Positions 1-10,496 of a stretch of DNA of 64,000 nucleotides are shown here, one piece after another. The notes beneath the pieces were generated by a model. It had not been told where the DNA came from. It saw only the letters and a list, made by a program, of their open reading frames with translations, and made no database searches. Source of the DNA: Sphingobacterium wenxiniae. Lineage in GTDB: Bacteria; Bacteroidota; Bacteroidia; Sphingobacteriales; Sphingobacteriaceae. Made by a program: the position numbers and the translations under genes. Where the stretch lies: assembly GCF_900116225.1 (NCBI RefSeq), contig NZ_FOZZ01000004.1:62001-126000 (forward strand), read 5' to 3'. The first letter of the stretch is position 1, and every line of letters begins with the position of its first letter.

Positions 1-564
1 TATGGTGCTGTAGCCTTTTCTTTAGGTGGTTATGGTTACGTAGGATTAGGTACGACCAAGACTGATGCAAAATTCAGTGATTTCTTCAGATATGATCCTA
101 AGACTGACAAATGGGAAACTGTTGCTACACCGTTCAAATACAAAAAAGCAGAAGCTTTTGCCTTCGTTATCGGAGACAAAGCATACGTAGGCGGTGGTTA
201 TGCAAACAGCTCTGACCTTCCTGAAGATTTCTATTCTTTCGATGGAACAAGCTGGAAAGCCCTAAACGATTTAAAACGTGACGACAACAGCTTTACGTAT
301 GATGTAAGAAAACGTAGTGCTTCTGCATTCGTTATTGGCAACAGTGCGTACGTTGTAAGTGGAAGAAGCGGAACGAGCATTACTAATACAGTGTGGAAAT
401 ATGAACCATCTTCAGATTCATGGACTGATAAACACCAAAATCTTCCTGCTGATGCGCGTGAAAAAGCTGTAGGTTTCAGCTTAAACGGAAAAGGTTATAT
501 CACAACAGGGGTAAACGGTTCGTTTATATTTGATAACACTTGGCAGTTTACACAAGTGCGTTAA
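1..564 (+). CDS. Kelch-repeat / galactose-oxidase-like beta-propeller protein, 3' end only
   Basis: The reading frame is open from base 1 to a TAA at 562-564, giving the last 187 residues of a protein whose start lies outside the window. Repeated blocks of about 50 residues carry kelch hallmarks: a glycine pair after a hydrophobic strand (AYVGGGY, AYVVSGRSG, GYITTGV) and a later aromatic/Trp strand (YDPKTDKWE, YEPSSDSWT, DNTWQF). Such propellers in Bacteroidota are usually secreted or surface lipoproteins, but the signal region is not visible here. The specific ligand cannot be told. A strong terminator follows 28 bases after the stop. Confidence 0.75.
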   Translation, partial: YGAVAFSLGGYGYVGLGTTKTDAKFSDFFRYDPKTDKWETVATPFKYKKAEAFAFVIGDKAYVGGGYANSSDLPEDFYSFDGTSWKALNDLKRDDNSFTYDVRKRSASAFVIGNSAYVVSGRSGTSITNTVWKYEPSSDSWTDKHQNLPADAREKAVGFSLNGKGYITTGVNGSFIFDNTWQFTQVR

Positions 565-591
565 TTATTTTTGATAAATACTTCATATTAG

Positions 592-625
592 AAAAGGGTT
601 CAGCATAAGCTGAACCCTTTTTTTG
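592..625 (+). terminator. Intrinsic terminator of the kelch gene
   Basis: A perfect 13-bp stem (592-604 with 609-621) with a 4-nt ATAA loop runs into a T-rich tail on the plus strand. It sits 28 bp after the kelch stop codon and fits a rho-independent terminator. Confidence 0.85.
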
Positions 626-798
626 TTTTTGAGAGAGAATAGAATTTACGACAGAAGCGCATACGTTTTTAATAAAGCAGGGAAAAGCATCTAAATTGTT
701 TTTCATGAGATTTGTGGGGAGGGGAAATGGAGATTTTGTTTCATCAATGTTTTGTCGCTCAAGCCCCCGAAAGCATTCGGGACACTGCGCGACTGGCT

Positions 799-965
799 CA
801 TACTTTTATCTTGCCAAAAGTATGCAAAAGCGTGTCGCTCAAAAGTTTTGACCAAATAGATAGTGCAAGGAATATCTTTCTACATGGTCAAAACTTTTAA
901 TAGAGTTTAGACTTCCGAAGTTTGTGAACGGCGAAGCCCTCAACGAAGTTAAACTTCGGAAGTCT
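799..965. repeat. Three tandem perfect hairpins, dispersed-repeat type
   Basis: Three inverted repeats follow each other directly. The first has 9-bp arms at 799-807 and 816-824, the second 14-bp arms at 841-854 and 885-898, and the third 15-bp arms at 909-923 and 951-965. All arms match perfectly. The loops are 8, 30 and 27 nt. There is no T-run typical of a terminator after each stem. The arrangement suggests a dispersed intergenic repeat unit, not a single regulatory hairpin. Confidence 0.7.
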
Positions 966-1020
966 TCAATAAACTTTCACACCTAAACAGGAGGACATTA
1001 TGATATATTGCAAATGAAAA

Positions 1021-1054
1021 CATATCGCTCTTCGACTTCGCTCAGAGTGACATG
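1021..1054. repeat. Imperfect hairpin with CTGAGC/GTCGAAG core
   Basis: Arms at 1021-1031 and 1044-1054 pair with two wobble positions. Read on the minus strand, the unit has the order ATGTCA, CTGAGC, GTCGAAG. The same order occurs on the plus strand at 57579-57613, so this looks like one copy of a dispersed repeat family. Confidence 0.55.
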
Positions 1055-1135
1055 TTTTTGCTGCACGCGCTACTCCATCCTTAACAGCAGATGTCGCCAA
1101 AAAAGTACCATACCTCGCCGGCATAGAGGCATTCA

Positions 1136-1171
1136 ATTAAAAAAGGGATTCGGCAATGCCGAATCCCTTTT
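1136..1171 (-). terminator. Terminator of asd
   Basis: A perfect 14-bp stem (1141-1154 with 1158-1171) with a 3-nt loop is followed on the minus strand by a T-tract. It lies 20 bp beyond the asd stop codon. Confidence 0.85.
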
Positions 1172-1190
1172 CTGCTAAGCCTAATGCTAA

Positions 1191-2180
1191 TTATATCAAT
1201 CCCTTTTTGTGTAACAACTCTGCAATTTGTACCGCATTGGTTGCAGCTCCTTTACGCAAGTTGTCTGCGACAACCCAAAGGTTAAGCGTTTTGTCCTGCG
1301 ACTCGTCACGACGGATACGACCGACTAAGACCTCGTCTTTACCATGTGCATCTTTTGGCATTGGATATTTCAGGTTTGCAGGGTCATCAACCACAATAAC
1401 ACCTTCTTGTTGTGCTAAGATCTCACGAACTTCCTGCACATCAAAATCATTTTCAAACTCTATATTAACAGACTCAGAATGTCCCCCCATAACTGGGATA
1501 CGCACTGTGGTTGCTGTTACACGGATAGAGTCATCACCCATAATCTTGTTAGTCTCCTGAATCATTTTCATTTCCTCTTTGGTGTAGCCATTTTCTTGGA
1601 ATACATCAATATGTGGAATAACATTCAGGTCAATTGTATATGGATATGCTTTTTCTCCCTCTTTACCAGCCCGTTCATCCATCAGTTGATTTACGGCTTT
1701 AACACCTGTACCTGTCACAGATTGGTAAGTCGAAACGACTACGCGCTTAATTTTATATTTCTCGTGAAGCGGCTTCAAAACAACAACCATTTGAATGGTT
1801 GAACAGTTTGGATTGGCAATAACCTTATCTTCTGCCGACAATACGTCACCATTCACTTCCGGTACAACTAATTTTTTTGTTGGATCCATACGCCAAGCCG
1901 AAGAGTTATCGACAACCGTGATCCCTGCCTCAGCATATTGTGGTGCAAATTCTGTCGAAGTGCCCCCTCCTGCAGAAAACAATGCCACATCTGGTTTCAA
2001 TGCAATAGCTTCTGTCGGCGTGACAACCTTATACTTCTTTCCCTTGAATTCGATTTCCTTACCCTTACTCTTCTCAGAGGCTACGGGAATCAATTCGGTT
2101 ACGGGGAAATTACGCTCCGCTAAAACGGTCAAGATCTCTGACCCTACAAGGCCTGTTGCGCCTACTACTGCAACTTTCAT
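1191..2180 (-). CDS. asd: Aspartate-semialdehyde dehydrogenase
   Basis: Cytoplasmic enzyme that reduces aspartyl phosphate to aspartate semialdehyde with NADPH, on the route to lysine/diaminopimelate, threonine and methionine. The frame is open further upstream, but the start chosen is the ATG at 2178-2180, because the NADP-binding Rossmann motif GATGLVG begins seven residues later and the 22 upstream residues look like untranslated sequence. The product is 329 residues, normal for the family. The active-site cysteine lies in NPNCSTIQ, and the second conserved block reads RIPVMGGHSE. It is a single gene with its own terminator, divergent from the lamin-tail gene. Confidence 0.95.
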   Translation of the reverse strand: MKVAVVGATGLVGSEILTVLAERNFPVTELIPVASEKSKGKEIEFKGKKYKVVTPTEAIALKPDVALFSAGGGTSTEFAPQYAEAGITVVDNSSAWRMDPTKKLVVPEVNGDVLSAEDKVIANPNCSTIQMVVVLKPLHEKYKIKRVVVSTYQSVTGTGVKAVNQLMDERAGKEGEKAYPYTIDLNVIPHIDVFQENGYTKEEMKMIQETNKIMGDDSIRVTATTVRIPVMGGHSESVNIEFENDFDVQEVREILAQQEGVIVVDDPANLKYPMPKDAHGKDEVLVGRIRRDESQDKTLNLWVVADNLRKGAATNAVQIAELLHKKGLI

Positions 2181-2330
2181 ACTTATAAATTGTTTTTGAT
2201 AAAAATGATTACTAAAATTTTGTTTATTTTTATTCCAAGGAATCAAACTTACGAAATAAGCAGCGTCTTTTCTAAAAAATTATTTATAAACTTTCACAAG
2301 TATTCCCTATACTATTCAAAATATAATGAC

Positions 2331-4001
2331 ATGAGGCCTCTTTTTATAAAAATAAAGCAAAAATATCTTTGTGTCTTTTTTATAATGCTAAACTTCTGCG
2401 TAGCTGCTCAGGATCGGCTAATCATCACAGAAATCATGGCTAACCCGAACAATGGACAACTCCCCAACACGGAGTTTATTGAACTATACAACAGCGGAGA
2501 AAAGCCTGTCGATTTATCAAACTATAAACTGCAGGTCAATAAGCAGAGTATAGAACTGCTGCCTCGCTATTTAGCCTCGAAACAATTCATTCTACTGGTA
2601 TATGCTCCGAGCAGCAGCACTTTTGAGCGATTTGGCAACGTTATGCCTTTACCGCGCTGGCAAGCGCTGAACAATAGCGGAGCAGAGATTTCACTCATCA
2701 AACCCGATGGTCAACTTGCCGATCAAGTCACTTACTCCGATCGTTGGTACGCCAGCAGTACTAAGCGTAATGGGGGATGGAGTCTGGAACGTATTAATCC
2801 TAATATCTCATGTGATGAGTCCCTCAATTGGAGTGCTTCCGAATCGTTGAGCGGGGGAACACCCGGCCAACGCAACAGCATTTGGGATGAGTATTATAAG
2901 CCTGCCATACAGCCAAGCATCGCAGACATTCAAGACCATAGCATTCGCCTCCGATTTCCACCAGCGCTAACAAATTTACCCGCAATCACAACGGAGCAGA
3001 TCCAATTACACCCTGTTGGGGCAAAACCAACAGCTATTGAAATAGATCGCGAGCATCTCACACTTATCTTTTCAACTGCAATTCCGATGGATACGCCCTT
3101 AGAACTTAACATGGTTGATATATCATGGTGTCAGTTGACCTATCAATTTTCTATTCCCCTGCTCCATGCATCGCCCTCCGAATATAACGACATTATCATC
3201 AACGAAGTTCTCTTCAATCCAAAAGCTGGCGGTGTAGATTTTGTGGAGCTTTACAACCGCTCGGGGAAAATCATAAATCTCCAAGGCTGGTTACTCGGTA
3301 ATAGGGAAATCATTCGCGAACCCCATCTTTTTTACCCATCAGCATATCGGGTGCTCACGACTTCGCCCGAAACCGTAGAAAAACACTATCCCAACGCACA
3401 GTTAGAAAATTTTATTACGATGTCTGCTCTGCCGCCTTATGCCAATGAACGTGGACAGGTTGTTTTATCACATGCCTCAGTATTGGTCGATAGTCTCGCT
3501 TATGTTAGTGCTATGCATCAACCTTTTTTAAGTGATGTGAAAGGAATTTCCTTAGAGCGGCAGTCACTCGAGAGGGACACAAATGAACCAGGCAATTTCA
3601 CCTCTGCGTCTACTTTGGTTGGAGGTGCCACTCCGGGATACAAGAACTCCGTTGGTGTAGAGAAAAATATGCATAACAATACCATCACGCTAGCGTCGCG
3701 TACATTCTCACCAAATGGTGATGGATTTGAAGATCAGCTCCATTTCATTTATGCATTTTCAGAAGAAAATCCGATGTTCACTTTACAGATTTTTGATGAT
3801 AGAGGCCGTTCAGTCAATCGATTGATTCGTAACAAAAGTGTAGGTCAGCAAGGTGAAATCAGTTGGGACGGCAAGGATGAAAATGGACATGATTGCACAG
3901 GAGGCATCTATATCTTTCAAGCAGAAATGTATACCGCAAAAGGCTATTTTCAGAGTTTTAAAGGGAGTTTTGTCTTGGTAAGAGATTCATCAAAATATTG
4001 A
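2331..4001 (+). CDS. Secreted lamin-tail-domain protein with FlgD-like C-terminal domain
   Basis: The start is set at the ATG at 2331 because it gives a clean signal peptide ending FCVAAQ; the open frame upstream adds 47 unlikely residues. The 556-residue product has a lamin-tail domain directly after the signal (IITEIMANP, FIELYNSGE), a middle beta region, and a second lamin-tail domain near residues 280-380 (INEVLFNPKAGG, DFVELYNRS). The last 100 residues form a FlgD/gliding-motility C-terminal Ig fold with FSPNGDGFED and WDGKDENGHDCTGGIY. The NGDGFED block looks calcium-binding. Such proteins are exported surface or extracellular proteins of unknown ligand. The final domain resembles those attached to type IX secretion cargo, but that is inference. 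Confidence 0.8.
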   Translation: MRPLFIKIKQKYLCVFFIMLNFCVAAQDRLIITEIMANPNNGQLPNTEFIELYNSGEKPVDLSNYKLQVNKQSIELLPRYLASKQFILLVYAPSSSTFERFGNVMPLPRWQALNNSGAEISLIKPDGQLADQVTYSDRWYASSTKRNGGWSLERINPNISCDESLNWSASESLSGGTPGQRNSIWDEYYKPAIQPSIADIQDHSIRLRFPPALTNLPAITTEQIQLHPVGAKPTAIEIDREHLTLIFSTAIPMDTPLELNMVDISWCQLTYQFSIPLLHASPSEYNDIIINEVLFNPKAGGVDFVELYNRSGKIINLQGWLLGNREIIREPHLFYPSAYRVLTTSPETVEKHYPNAQLENFITMSALPPYANERGQVVLSHASVLVDSLAYVSAMHQPFLSDVKGISLERQSLERDTNEPGNFTSASTLVGGATPGYKNSVGVEKNMHNNTITLASRTFSPNGDGFEDQLHFIYAFSEENPMFTLQIFDDRGRSVNRLIRNKSVGQQGEISWDGKDENGHDCTGGIYIFQAEMYTAKGYFQSFKGSFVLVRDSSKY

Positions 4002-4029
4002 CAGATCAGTAAAAAATGACCTATCTTTG
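3998..4029 (+). promoter_or_regulatory. Promoter of the threonine dehydrogenase gene
   Basis: TTGACA at 3998-4003 and TATCTTTG at 4022-4029 are 18 bp apart and match the Bacteroidota -33/-7 pattern (TAnnTTTG at -7). The -7 box ends only five bases before the ATG at 4035, so transcription would begin at or next to the start codon. This suggests a leaderless or almost leaderless message. Confidence 0.65.
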
Positions 4030-4034
4030 CAGTG

Positions 4035-4982
4035 ATGAAAGAGCGTATTATTATGATTGGCGCCAATGGTCAGATTGGCTCTGAACTGGCGGCTGCCTTG
4101 CGACAAAAATTTGGCAGTGAAAATGTCATTACATCCGATATCCGGACACCACAAACCCTAAAAGATGATGAAATTTTTGAAATCATCAATGTCTTGGATA
4201 AACAAGCATTAAAGGCTTTGTTAGAAAAACATAAACCCACACAAATATACTTGTTGGCAGCTATGCTCTCTGCAACTGGCGAGCAGTATCCGCAAAAGGC
4301 CTGGGACTTGAACATGAACGGTTTATTGAATGTTTTGGATTTAGCTATAGAATTAGGTATCAAGAAGATATTTTGGCCAAGTTCAATTGCGGTATTTGGC
4401 CCGCATTCGCCAAAGCAGCAAACCGATCAATACTGCATCATGGATCCGAACAGCATCTACGGGATCAGCAAATTGGCAGGTGAAAGGCTCTGTGAATATT
4501 ATCACGCAAAATATGGATTAGATATTCGCAGCATACGTTACCCGGGCATTATCTCTTGGAAAACTGCACCTGGAGGAGGTACTACAGACTACGCCGTACA
4601 CATTTTCTTTGAAGCCCTAAAACACGGCAAATACAGCAGCTTTCTTTCAGCAGAAACAGAGCTTCCTATGATGTATATGCCAGATGCTGTTCGTGGCACA
4701 ATAGAACTGATGGAGGCTCCGGCTGAAAAGCTGACTATACGTTCTAGCTATAATTTGGCAGGAATTTCCTTTACACCAGCCCAGATTGCCGAAGAAATTA
4801 AAAAAATTCTTCCTAATTTTGAGCTGTCTTATGTCGAAAATGACCCTCGACAAGCCATTGCTGATTCCTGGCCAGCCAGCATTGACGACTCTTACGCGCG
4901 GAATGACTGGGGCTGGAAACCGTCCTTTGATTTGGAGGCGATGACAAAAGACATGATTGAGAACCTCAAAACAAACGTATAA
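4035..4982 (+). CDS. Short-chain L-threonine 3-dehydrogenase (NAD-dependent epimerase fold)
   Basis: Predicted to oxidise L-threonine to 2-amino-3-ketobutyrate with NAD+, the first step of threonine breakdown to glycine. It belongs to the extended short-chain dehydrogenase type, not the zinc-dependent Tdh. The N-terminus has the NAD motif GANGQIG; the catalytic region shows WPSSIAVFG and the YGISK tyrosine/lysine pair. The length (315 residues) fits. A GTG one codon upstream could also start, but the ATG at 4035 is preferred. Related UDP-sugar epimerases cannot be fully excluded by motif alone. The yebC-like gene follows after 2 bp, so the two are probably cotranscribed. Confidence 0.8.
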   Translation: MKERIIMIGANGQIGSELAAALRQKFGSENVITSDIRTPQTLKDDEIFEIINVLDKQALKALLEKHKPTQIYLLAAMLSATGEQYPQKAWDLNMNGLLNVLDLAIELGIKKIFWPSSIAVFGPHSPKQQTDQYCIMDPNSIYGISKLAGERLCEYYHAKYGLDIRSIRYPGIISWKTAPGGGTTDYAVHIFFEALKHGKYSSFLSAETELPMMYMPDAVRGTIELMEAPAEKLTIRSSYNLAGISFTPAQIAEEIKKILPNFELSYVENDPRQAIADSWPASIDDSYARNDWGWKPSFDLEAMTKDMIENLKTNV

Positions 4983-4984
4983 CA

Positions 4985-5710
4985 ATGGGTAGAGCTTTCG
5001 AATTTAGAAAAGAGAGAAAATTTAAACGTTGGGCCAAGATGGCCGTGCAGTTTACACGATTGGGAAAAGAGATCGCTATTGCGGTTAAAGAGGGTGGCCC
5101 ACACCCGGAAAACAACTCCCGCCTGCGCACAGCTGTTCAGAACGCCAAGGCAGTGAACATGCCGAAAGATCGTGTAGAAGCGGCTATTAAGAGAGCATCT
5201 GAAAAAGATGCCAAAGGCTATGAAGAGTATGTTTACGAAGGCTATGGCCCGCACGGCGTACCTGTATTAATCGAAACAGCAACAGATAATACCAACCGTA
5301 CGGTGGCAAATGTACGTAGCTACTTCACCAAAGCAGGAGGTTCATTAGGAAAAACAGGTTCTTTGGACTTTATCTTTCAACGTAAATCTATTTTCCGTTT
5401 TGATGCGGCTGAGGATTTGGATACGGATGAATTAGAATTGGAGCTTATCGACGGCGGATTGGAAGAACTTTATATAGAATCCGACGAAGAGGGTAATGAT
5501 ATTGTTGTGGTACAGACTTCTTTTGAAGACTTTGGAAATATGCAAAGCCTATTGGAAGCAAAAGGTATCGAAGTAAAATCTGCAAAATTAGAGCGTATCG
5601 CTTTATCGCACACTACGCTTACCGAAGAACAAGCAGCAGACGTGTTGAAAATGATCGACAAAATCGAGGAAGACGACGACGTTCAGGCTGTTTATCACAA
5701 TATGGAATAA
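4985..5710 (+). CDS. YebC/PmpR-family DNA-binding regulator
   Basis: A 241-residue protein of the YebC/TACO1 family, which in other bacteria act as transcription regulators or ease translation through proline stretches. Family marks are the basic N-terminus (GRAFEFRKERKFKRW), the NxRLRTAVQNAKAVNMPKDR block, YEGYGPHGVPV and TDNTNRTVANVR, and an acidic C-terminal half. It starts 2 bp after the threonine dehydrogenase stop and is followed by a bidirectional terminator. Confidence 0.93.
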   Translation: MGRAFEFRKERKFKRWAKMAVQFTRLGKEIAIAVKEGGPHPENNSRLRTAVQNAKAVNMPKDRVEAAIKRASEKDAKGYEEYVYEGYGPHGVPVLIETATDNTNRTVANVRSYFTKAGGSLGKTGSLDFIFQRKSIFRFDAAEDLDTDELELELIDGGLEELYIESDEEGNDIVVVQTSFEDFGNMQSLLEAKGIEVKSAKLERIALSHTTLTEEQAADVLKMIDKIEEDDDVQAVYHNME

Positions 5711-5720
5711 TAAAAGACTA

Positions 5721-5749
5721 AATAGGGCAACGAAAAACGTTGCCCTATT
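5721..5749. terminator. Bidirectional terminator between yebC and the GH97 gene
   Basis: A perfect 12-bp stem (5721-5732 with 5738-5749) around a 5-A loop separates two convergent genes and can serve both the yebC transcript (plus) and the end of the Sus operon (minus). Confidence 0.75.
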
Positions 5750-5766
5750 AGTTTAGTAAAGACCCC

Positions 5767-7908
<2,142 letters not shown>

Positions 7909-7960
7909 TTATTTATTATTCATTCGTATTGCCGTGCAATCTAAATCTTCAAATAAGGAA

Positions 7961-9346
7961 CTACAAGGGACTGATTCTGATAACGACAACACCATGCGGA
8001 GGTACTCTTGTTGAAAAAGAAGACATCACACCTAAGTCTTCATGCTTCCAAAGATCCCTCACATTAGCTTTGTCTTGCATAGGCAAATCAGCGAAAATGA
8101 TTCCTCTACTTTGGTAGGTATTCTCCCGGTTAAAAAATGCCACTACCCAATCACCATTGCTCAACTGCCCCTTCCATATTTGGCTCTCTTGTTTTGTAGG
8201 ATCATTGGTAAGTGGCTTTCCTACAAAACCATCTTCCCGAAGAGCCAATAACTCTTTATTTTGGTACACCCAAAGGTTGTCACCAATAGAGTTATACCGA
8301 TCCGAAACAGTGACCGCGCCACCCGAAATAAAACAGAGCGATACAACACTCTTTTTCTCTTCAGCATTTGCAAAGGTATTTATACGCAGAAAATCGGCAT
8401 CAAGTATCATCTTATTTCGACCTGCGATATAGGACCAATAGGTAGTGCCATCTACCGGGTTTGCATACACTGACCAGCCGACTCTTTTCGTACCCCGCTG
8501 ATTGTCACTCCATCGATACCAAGTTCCGTACTCCGCATCTTCATTGATGCGAATCATATGTCCGTACTTTATTTCCAATTCGGCTTCATTATGCAAATGG
8601 GGCATGACCAAGCTCAATAAGATGCCATTTTTGTCACAAGCTTCCTTTATCCATCGGAGTGCAGTTTCATAATGTGCCTGTGGACGTTTAGGCCCGACAG
8701 TCCCCATATTACGGTCCCATCCATCTTCAAACCAAGAGAGAAAATCCACACGCAGATATTTAATGCCCATGTCGGCATAGAACTGTATATAGCCTTTCAC
8801 GTATGCTTCTGCCCCCGGTTTATCTACCTGAACCCATTTAAACCATGTCGCATTTTCATCTTCATTCATAATGCTAGACAGTGGGATATCCGTTCCTTTT
8901 ATTTTAATTCCGGCATCGGCAGCGGTCTTTATCACCCATAATGGATTGTTGTACATGCCCAGCTCCATCCCGCGCTCCTTCAAATTTTTTGCCCACCAGG
9001 CGTAATCATGTTTCCAATGTTTAGAGTGGGATGTGCGGTAGCCGTGTTCATTAAATTGCTGGTCATCTCCCCAACCGTCGATACAAACCATCTTGTATCC
9101 ATAATCCTTGAGGTTCTCTTCCATCCAATTGATATTCTTTTCCCACTCTTCTTCGGGGATATAATCATCTGCCTTGATGTTATACTCATACGTACTCCAA
9201 TACAGGGGCCCCACGAAGGGGTTATGGGGTGCGTTGCTGGGCAGGCTGTCCTTATCAACTGTGTTTTCCGGATGTGCCTTAGCACACCCGGTAGCTATAA
9301 GGATACTGACGACGATAACAGCATAGCCTAATTTAATCTTCATCAT
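7961..9346 (-). CDS. Clan GH-D (GH27-like) glycoside hydrolase lipoprotein
   Basis: A 461-residue lipoprotein: the lipobox IATGC puts the acylated cysteine at residue 21. The (beta/alpha)8 barrel shows MVCIDGWGDD near 87-95 and the nucleophile strand KYLRVDFLSW with candidate Asp201. RINEDAEYGTW with Asp270 is the likely acid/base. A C-terminal beta domain ends VRDLWKHEDLG, typical of GH27. The family includes alpha-galactosidases and isomalto-dextranases. Because it lies between susE and a GH97 alpha-glucosidase, an alpha-glucan (possibly alpha-1,6) substrate is a reasonable inference, but alpha-galactosidase is the alternative. Its ATGATG start overlaps the susE stop by 4 bp, showing translational coupling. 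Confidence 0.78.
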   Translation of the reverse strand: MMKIKLGYAVIVVSILIATGCAKAHPENTVDKDSLPSNAPHNPFVGPLYWSTYEYNIKADDYIPEEEWEKNINWMEENLKDYGYKMVCIDGWGDDQQFNEHGYRTSHSKHWKHDYAWWAKNLKERGMELGMYNNPLWVIKTAADAGIKIKGTDIPLSSIMNEDENATWFKWVQVDKPGAEAYVKGYIQFYADMGIKYLRVDFLSWFEDGWDRNMGTVGPKRPQAHYETALRWIKEACDKNGILLSLVMPHLHNEAELEIKYGHMIRINEDAEYGTWYRWSDNQRGTKRVGWSVYANPVDGTTYWSYIAGRNKMILDADFLRINTFANAEEKKSVVSLCFISGGAVTVSDRYNSIGDNLWVYQNKELLALREDGFVGKPLTNDPTKQESQIWKGQLSNGDWVVAFFNRENTYQSRGIIFADLPMQDKANVRDLWKHEDLGVMSSFSTRVPPHGVVVIRISPL

Positions 9347-10476
9347 TGCTTGACAATAGAAATAGTTTCGTACAATTGATTCAACGTAATTTTATAGCTG
9401 CCTGCTTCTGCAATCTTCCATTTATTATCAGGATTACCTCCAGCTATAAGAATAGCATCAGTCCCCTCAGTGCCTTGCCCATCAACAGGAGGCATAAAAT
9501 AATGTGTACTCCAATTGCCTGTTGACGTTGCTATTTTAAAGTCTCCACCACTCAATGGTCCTGTGTATGTAAATTCGTAAGGATTTCCCGCTGTAGCTAT
9601 CATTGGTGTTGGTGCTTCAATATTCCATCCTGCCGGTGTCGCATCGCCCACCATCCATACCTGTGCATAAGGTGTAAAAGGAATAATGTTAATAAAAGGA
9701 TCAGACCCAATATTCAGTAATATCTTATATGGACCGGGCTCGGTTATACGCCATTTATTATCCGGGTTGCCACCAATCGTCAGTTGTACGGTTGTTTCCG
9801 TAATAGCGGGGTTGTTTTGTAGTGGCATAAAAAAGTCCGTTCCCCAATCGCCCGTAGAGACCGGAATCTTGAAATCTCCGGCATTTAACACCTCATTGAA
9901 CTTAAATTGGAATGGATCCGTAGGATCTTTCCGCATAGAATTTGGATTATTAATATCCCAACCGTTTGGCGTAGCATCACCAACGACCCAAAGCTCATTA
10001 TAGGCAGCTCCTGTTGCCGCAGGTGTTACCTTGATTTTAATGTTCTTGGAAACAGCAGATTCATTTTTCGATGATATCTCCGCCAAAAGAGTGAGTCCTA
10101 ATTCTGACTCCGAACCTATTTTCATACCAAGCTTATCCACTAAGATATTATTCAGTTCACCGTGGTTGAACCTTTTGCTTACCGCGCCCGATGGCACCGT
10201 GACCAACTCCTCTACACCTTCATACGATAATTGTATCGTATATTTAATCATTGCATTGGGAAATGCTGCCCATGAGATGGTCATTGCCTCGTCTCCCGGT
10301 TTATCAGGATTTATTGTAACCACATCTGCAGATGCGGTTAATTCCCCTGTTTCCAAGGGAAAGGGTGCGGGTGGTCTGTTTTCTTTTTTACATGCTTGTA
10401 AAAAGAATGCCGCAACGCAGATTACTAAGAGCGTAATACCTGCTTTTTCGGTGATTTTAATATAATTTCTTCGCAT
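9343..10476 (-). CDS. susE: SusE/SusF-like outer-membrane glycan-binding lipoprotein
   Basis: A 377-residue surface lipoprotein (lipobox ending at Cys29, FLQAC) that should bind alpha-glucan chains beside SusCD. It has an N-terminal SusE Ig-like domain (about 35-152), then two starch-binding-type modules about 111 residues apart. One begins ELWVVGDATPNGW (161-173), the other QVWMVGDATPAGW (272-284). Each then has a GDFKI strand, a WxTxxFMP strand and NPDNKW. The repeated Trp residues are the expected sugar-stacking positions. With two modules it is shaped more like SusE than the longer SusF. It sits between susD and the GH27-like gene in one operon. Confidence 0.88.
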   Translation of the reverse strand: MRRNYIKITEKAGITLLVICVAAFFLQACKKENRPPAPFPLETGELTASADVVTINPDKPGDEAMTISWAAFPNAMIKYTIQLSYEGVEELVTVPSGAVSKRFNHGELNNILVDKLGMKIGSESELGLTLLAEISSKNESAVSKNIKIKVTPAATGAAYNELWVVGDATPNGWDINNPNSMRKDPTDPFQFKFNEVLNAGDFKIPVSTGDWGTDFFMPLQNNPAITETTVQLTIGGNPDNKWRITEPGPYKILLNIGSDPFINIIPFTPYAQVWMVGDATPAGWNIEAPTPMIATAGNPYEFTYTGPLSGGDFKIATSTGNWSTHYFMPPVDGQGTEGTDAILIAGGNPDNKWKIAEAGSYKITLNQLYETISIVKQ

Positions 10477-10496
10477 GTGTCTTTATCTAAATGTTA

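Larger units (their letters stand above)
626..1134. other. Non-coding stretch made of stacked inverted repeats
   Basis: About 500 bp without a believable gene. A 62-codon ORF at 712-900 runs through it but has no supporting start context, and most of it lies on hairpin sequence. The stretch is dominated by four inverted repeats, listed separately. No promoter or RNA gene could be recognised. Confidence 0.6.

Noticed and set aside
712..900. 62-codon ORF upstream of asd
   Set aside because: It runs through two perfect hairpins, and its residue pattern follows the repeats; no start context or known domain.
1156..1560. Plus-strand ORF opposite asd
   Set aside because: Shadow of asd in another frame; Ser/Thr/Cys-rich composition without a domain.
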